Positions 62,232 through 64,000 of a stretch of 64,000 bases of DNA are shown piece after piece. This DNA comes from Ochrobactrum quorumnocens (GTDB lineage: Bacteria; Pseudomonadota; Alphaproteobacteria; Rhizobiales; Rhizobiaceae). The notes beneath the pieces were generated by a model. The model saw only the letters and a list, made by a program, of their open reading frames with translations, was not told where the DNA came from and ran no database searches. The stretch lies in the NCBI RefSeq assembly GCF_002278035.1, contig NZ_CP022605.1, positions 620,001-684,000 of the forward strand. The letters are read 5' to 3'. Position 1 is the stretch's first letter, and every line of letters begins with the position of its first letter. Both the position numbers and the translations under genes were made by a program.

Positions 62232-63650
62232 ATGAACGAGCTGCATTCAGTCACCAAGACGGGAACACAGGATTTTCAGGGTTTCGCGAACGTCTACCGA
62301 CAACTTTATCCCGACGACGTTGTTCATATCCGCGAACCCCTACAGGATGGTCGCGATGTCACCGCTCTGGTGGCCGCGCTGGCCGAAAAAGGCAAGACGC
62401 CCATGCTGGTCTGCGATCAAGTTCCGGGCAGCGAGGTGCCGTTGGTCACGAATGTGTTCGCGTCGCGCGAACGGATCGCCCGTATTCTCGGAACGAGTGT
62501 CTGTGAGCTTCATGGCGAGTATCAGAAACGCGCCAACACTCCGATCGAGCCTGAATATGTTGCCAACGGCCCGGTAATGGAACAGGTCGATGAGAGCAAG
62601 GACGTCGATCTCGATAAACTGCCGATGATCCGGCATTTCGAGAGTGACCGCGGCCCCTACATCACAAATGCGATCATTGTTGCGAGCGATCCGGAAACCG
62701 GTATCGCCAATCTCAGCTATCACAGATCAATGCGGCACTCCCCGTCGGCGCTGGCAACGAGCCTGCATTCACGCGGTCATTTATGGCGCATGTATCAAAC
62801 GGCGCGTGAAGCCGGTCGCCCGTTGCCGGTCGCGATGGTGATAGGAGCGCATCCGCTTTTCATGCTGGCCGCTTCGGCAAGGTTGCCGTTCGGTGCCGAT
62901 GAGCGTGCTGTTGCTGGTGGGCTGATGCGCGAGCCGTTACGTCTTGTCAGGACGCCACGCTATGCCATCGGCGTTCCGGCGGCGGCGGAATATGTACTGG
63001 AGGGTCACCTTGACCCTAACGCACATGTCGAAGAGGGTCCGTTCGGCGAGTTTTCCGGTTATTCCTCGGATCGTTCGACCAATACGCTGTTTCACATAAC
63101 GGCGGTCATGCGTCGCAAGGCGCCCTGGCTCGTCGATGTGGTGGGCGGTGCGACGGATGAGCATCTCAACCTTGCTCGCCTGCCGCGGGAAGCCGAAATG
63201 TTCGAAAAGCTGAAGGCACGGTTCCCATCGGTGACGCGGTTGCACTATCCCACTTCCGGCACGCACTTTCATTGCTATGTGGCGCTGAAGCAAAGCCGAC
63301 CCGGCGAGGCCCGCCAGGTCATGCTCGGCCTTCTCGGCTGGGACCCTTACTTGAAGACCGTAATAGCGGTTGATGACGATATAGACGTCACGCAGGACAG
63401 CCAGGTGCTGTGGGCTTTGGCCACGCATTTCCAGCCGCATCGTGATCTCTTCAGGATTGACGGTCTGCCGGGTAGCCCGCTTGATCCGTCCTCAAGCGCC
63501 GACGGCACGACGTCACGGCTCGCTCTCGATGCAACCCGAAGCCCGGATTTCCACGGTATTCGTGCGGTCATCGGCGACGATGCGCTGGGACGTGCACGCA
63601 ATCTGGTGGGCAGTCTGGCCGGGGTAAAACTGAGGGGAGCGGTGACATGA
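62232..63650 (+). CDS. ubiD: UbiD-family prenylated-FMN decarboxylase
   Basis: This 472-residue (de)carboxylase uses prenylated FMN. The cofactor region is YITNAIIVASDPETGIANLS followed by YHRSMRHSP, and the catalytic glutamates are in VEEGPFGEFSGYSSDR. GGGAGG precedes the ATG at 62232; the longer frame from 62178 is rejected. The downstream gene encodes the UbiX enzyme that makes the cofactor, overlapping by four bases (ATGA). Genomic context points to a catabolic aromatic-acid decarboxylase rather than ubiquinone synthesis. The symbol is a family label. Confidence 0.92.
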   Translation: MNELHSVTKTGTQDFQGFANVYRQLYPDDVVHIREPLQDGRDVTALVAALAEKGKTPMLVCDQVPGSEVPLVTNVFASRERIARILGTSVCELHGEYQKRANTPIEPEYVANGPVMEQVDESKDVDLDKLPMIRHFESDRGPYITNAIIVASDPETGIANLSYHRSMRHSPSALATSLHSRGHLWRMYQTAREAGRPLPVAMVIGAHPLFMLAASARLPFGADERAVAGGLMREPLRLVRTPRYAIGVPAAAEYVLEGHLDPNAHVEEGPFGEFSGYSSDRSTNTLFHITAVMRRKAPWLVDVVGGATDEHLNLARLPREAEMFEKLKARFPSVTRLHYPTSGTHFHCYVALKQSRPGEARQVMLGLLGWDPYLKTVIAVDDDIDVTQDSQVLWALATHFQPHRDLFRIDGLPGSPLDPSSSADGTTSRLALDATRSPDFHGIRAVIGDDALGRARNLVGSLAGVKLRGAVT

Positions 63651-64000
63651 ACGCCATTTCCCCAAGACCAGACGAACACCGCCCGCGCATGGTCGTCGGT
63701 ATCAGCGGCGCATCGGGCTTCGTCTATGGCTTTCGCCTTCTCGAAATTCTGCAGCGGCTCCAGATAGAAACCCATGTCGTCGTCAGCCGGTCGGCGCTTC
63801 TGACCATGACCCACGAGACAGACTATAAGCTCGCCGATATCCGCGATCTGGCAAACTATCTCTACAAGTCCGACGATATGGCTGCCAGCATTTCGAGCGG
63901 ATCCTTCAGGACCATGGGCATGGTCGTGGCACCATGCTCGATGAAAACGCTGGCGGAAATAGCGCATGGCCTGTCGGGAAGCCTGGTCAGCCGGGCGGGC
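63647..64000 (+). CDS. ubiX: UbiX-family flavin prenyltransferase, cut by window end
   Basis: The first 118 codons are present. The product begins MNAISPRPDEHRPRMVVGIS and then shows GASGFVYGFRLLEILQRL, the FMN-binding start of UbiX. ISSGSFRTMGMVVAPCSMKT and LAEIAHGLSGSLVSRA follow, both typical of the family. UbiX attaches a dimethylallyl group to FMN to supply UbiD. The start overlaps the ubiD stop (ATGA), so the two are made together. The C-terminal part lies beyond the window. Confidence 0.92.
   Translation, partial: MNAISPRPDEHRPRMVVGISGASGFVYGFRLLEILQRLQIETHVVVSRSALLTMTHETDYKLADIRDLANYLYKSDDMAASISSGSFRTMGMVVAPCSMKTLAEIAHGLSGSLVSRAG

Noticed and set aside
1..64000. tRNA, rRNA, CRISPR arrays and prophage structural genes
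   Set aside because: I saw no tRNA-like clover-leaf, no rRNA, no regularly spaced repeats and no phage head or tail genes while reading the window. A dedicated search could still find a missed tRNA.

Overview
The window looks like part of a secondary replicon (chromid or megaplasmid) of an alphaproteobacterium of the order Hyphomicrobiales, most likely the Ochrobactrum/Brucella group. The main sign is a complete repABC replication and partition operon (repA 24484 to repC 20802, minus strand), together with rhizobial-type insertion sequences, VapBC modules and sugar/polyamine-type ABC operons. The genus is an inference from protein style; I could not search a database.

Positions 1 to 28.9 kb are accessory DNA. 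From left to right: three small unknown genes; an intact IS21-family element (1831-4325) lying against a toxin-antitoxin operon that ends in a tyrosine recombinase (4339-6405); a minus-strand group with a nucleotidyltransferase, a HEPN/nucleotidyltransferase protein and a Tat-signal protein (6479-8944); small RHH and XRE regulators; a frameshifted IS4-family element; a large autotransporter; an ene-reductase with a divergent LysR regulator; a second VapBC plus recombinase unit whose recombinase is decayed (17333-18891); a possible orphan immunity gene; repABC with its antisense RNA; about 2.4 kb of gene-poor DNA; and a frameshifted IS66-family transposase.

Positions 29.0 to 53.7 kb form one dense catabolic and transport island. 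A GntR regulator and a class III aminotransferase diverge at the left. Next comes a six-gene operon: a TorT-like binding protein, an ABC ATPase, two permeases and two hydantoinase/oxoprolinase subunits. An opposing operon encodes an L-2-hydroxyglutarate-oxidase-like flavoprotein and an aldehyde dehydrogenase. Then a VOC protein and a second GntR regulator diverge from an eight-gene operon: 2-oxoacid dehydrogenase E1 and E2, a polyamine-type ABC transporter and a class IV aminotransferase. Two palindromic operator types recur at these promoters and tie the separate operons into one regulatory unit. The natural substrate is not evident.

Positions 53.7 to 64 kb hold a decayed MocR-type regulator, a histidine kinase and response regulator pair, a small periplasmic GlcG/HbpS-like protein, and a LysR regulator facing a broken MFS transporter. 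The window ends in an operon with two tandem amidohydrolases, a UbiD decarboxylase and the start of a UbiX prenyltransferase (60307 to the edge). A block of about 62 bases is duplicated in front of the LysR/MFS pair and the amidohydrolase operon, which suggests common LysR control of an aromatic-acid decarboxylation pathway.
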